This document shows, piece after piece, positions 63,054 through 64,000 of a stretch of DNA of 64,000 nt. The stretch is from positions 147,206 to 211,205 of the forward strand of contig PCAU01000010.1 in assembly GCA_002730735.1 (NCBI GenBank), given 5' to 3'. The position numbers and the translations under genes are program-made. This DNA comes from Acidobacteriota bacterium (GTDB taxonomy: Bacteria; Acidobacteriota; Vicinamibacteria; Vicinamibacterales; UBA823). Numbering within the stretch: the first letter of the stretch is position 1; the number at the start of each line of letters is the position of its first letter. The notes under the pieces were generated by a model, which worked only from the letters and a program-made list of their open reading frames with translations, ran no database searches and was not told the origin of the DNA.

Positions 63054-64000
63054 ATGACAATGCTTGACCGGATGCGGCAACACAAGAATTGGCTGAAGTG
63101 GAGCCTCGGGGTTGTTGTACTCGCCTTCATGTTCCTATACATTCCTGACTTTCTAAATCCTACGATCGGCGTTGCCCCAAACGACGTCGTGGCGAGCATC
63201 GAGGGAAGGGAAATCACTTCGGTAGATTTCCGCCGCCAATATTTTGAACAAGTGCAGTCGTATCAGCTCGCCTACGGCGATGAGATCAATGACCAGCTCC
63301 TCCGGCAATTGGGCTTTGACCGTCAAATCCTGCAACAAATGATCGATGAGGAAGCCGCGGTCATTGAAGCCGAGCGGCTTGATTTAAGTATTAGTGACGT
63401 CGAAGTCACCGAGAGACTTCTGAGTCTACCTGGGTTGCAGAATAACGGCACCTTCATCGGACAGGAACAATACCGCCTGCTGCTACGTTCGCAGACTCCA
63501 CCGATGACAGAGGAACAGTTTGAAGAAGGCATGCGGCGAAGTCTTTTAGTCGACAAATTGCGGAGTGCCATCACCGCCTGGATCGACGTGTCGGACGACG
63601 AATTGCACGAGGAGTATCGTTTGCGGAACGAGAAAGTGAAACTTGACATCGTTACCTTCTCGCCAGACGAGTTCCGCGACAGTATTACGACAACTGCCGA
63701 AGAGTTGGCTGGACATCTTGAGGTGAACGCCGCGACCTATCGGGTTCCTGAAAAGCGACAGATCAACTATTTGCTCATCGAAGCTGAAACACTCCGGCCC
63801 AACGTTGTCGTGCCTGACACTGACATCGCACAGTACTACACCGATAATGCGTCGCAGTACTCAACATCAGAGCAAGTACGAGCCAGCCACATCCTGTTCG
63901 AGACTGAGGGTAAAGACGAGACTGAAGTGCGAACCCAGGCAGAAGCTGTACTGGCCGACGCTAGGTCGGGAGCTGACTTTGCAACGCTGGCTGAAGAACA
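63054..64000 (+). CDS. PpiD-like SurA-N/parvulin peptidyl-prolyl isomerase, 5' part
   Basis: The gene starts at ATG 63054, nine bases after AGGGAG, and runs off the window after 315 codons. It has a short cytosolic start, one membrane helix (WLKWSLGVVVLAFMFLYIP) and a SurA-N-like helical region beginning at NDVVASIEGREITSVDFRRQYFEQ. The last part (EQVRASHILFETEG) is the first strand of a parvulin domain. PpiD proteins help fold outer-membrane and periplasmic proteins from the inner membrane. It is complete at the 5' side only. Confidence 0.85.
   Translation, partial: MTMLDRMRQHKNWLKWSLGVVVLAFMFLYIPDFLNPTIGVAPNDVVASIEGREITSVDFRRQYFEQVQSYQLAYGDEINDQLLRQLGFDRQILQQMIDEEAAVIEAERLDLSISDVEVTERLLSLPGLQNNGTFIGQEQYRLLLRSQTPPMTEEQFEEGMRRSLLVDKLRSAITAWIDVSDDELHEEYRLRNEKVKLDIVTFSPDEFRDSITTTAEELAGHLEVNAATYRVPEKRQINYLLIEAETLRPNVVVPDTDIAQYYTDNASQYSTSEQVRASHILFETEGKDETEVRTQAEAVLADARSGADFATLAEE

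Overview
The window is a gene-dense stretch of a mid-GC bacterial chromosome with 63 protein-coding genes or gene remnants and no rRNA, tRNA, CRISPR array or insertion sequence that I can recognise. The gene set points to a Gram-negative, Acidobacteriota-like (Vicinamibacteria-like) aerobic heterotroph: DUF3014, DUF2007 and DUF3810 proteins, a YpdA-like reductase, type 5 uracil-DNA glycosylase, outer-membrane barrel proteins and an mre/rod wall operon. The taxonomic call is inference from family composition, not proof.

Layout. 1-2.8 kb: the 3' end of galT overlapping galK, then an MFS transporter. 2.9-4.9 kb: DUF3014 and small proteins, plus a decayed [2Fe-2S] ferredoxin gene (start codon, one cluster cysteine and reading frame all damaged). 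4.9-8.4 kb: a ribose/galactose-type ABC importer operon. 8.6-10.9 kb: an osmoprotectant (QAT) importer with permease and binding protein fused. 11-14.4 kb: a small gene with its own terminator, a DUF3810 protein, a 14-TM drug-efflux MFS and yggX. 14.4-18.6 kb: an ATP-grasp enzyme, a radical SAM protein and a sodium:solute symporter. The radical SAM gene has an in-frame TGA followed by codons for A-E-P, giving a C-U-A-E-P tail, and a hairpin directly behind it; I read it as a selenoprotein.

18.7-25.7 kb: small cysteine-containing proteins, a TlpA-like thioredoxin, a 1032-residue protease/propeller/beta-barrel protein, a hotdog thioesterase and a TPR protein with two retropepsin-like domains. 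25.8-35.9 kb: an aromatic-degradation region. On the minus strand boxC, boxB, a kynureninase-like enzyme, 3-hydroxyacyl-CoA dehydrogenase, crotonase, a ferredoxin, nuoB and nuoI follow each other. A divergent pair encodes a double-OsmC protein and a PaaK-type aryl-CoA ligase. Overlapping divergent promoters sit between boxC and osmC. The ligase would activate an aromatic acid, BoxB epoxidise its CoA ester, BoxC open the ring, and the crotonase, dehydrogenase and perhaps the thiolase at 42.4 kb finish beta-oxidation. The reductase boxA and aldehyde dehydrogenase boxD are not in the window.

36-47.7 kb: housekeeping genes: UPF0173 hydrolase, 5'-3' exonuclease, lipA, udgB, LON-N protein, YpdA-like reductase, folE, thiolase, trkA-trkH, HD hydrolase and Nudix. 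47.8-53.4 kb: tsaD, mtnA, purine nucleoside phosphorylase, nupC and deoA form a tight nucleoside-salvage run. 53.5-54.3 kb: a membrane protein overlapping a one-domain MGMT protein. 54.3-62.8 kb: RNase G and the cell-shape operon rodA-mrdA-mreD-mreC-mreB, preceded by a GAF-GGDEF diguanylate cyclase whose end overlaps mreB. The window closes inside a PpiD-like periplasmic folding factor.
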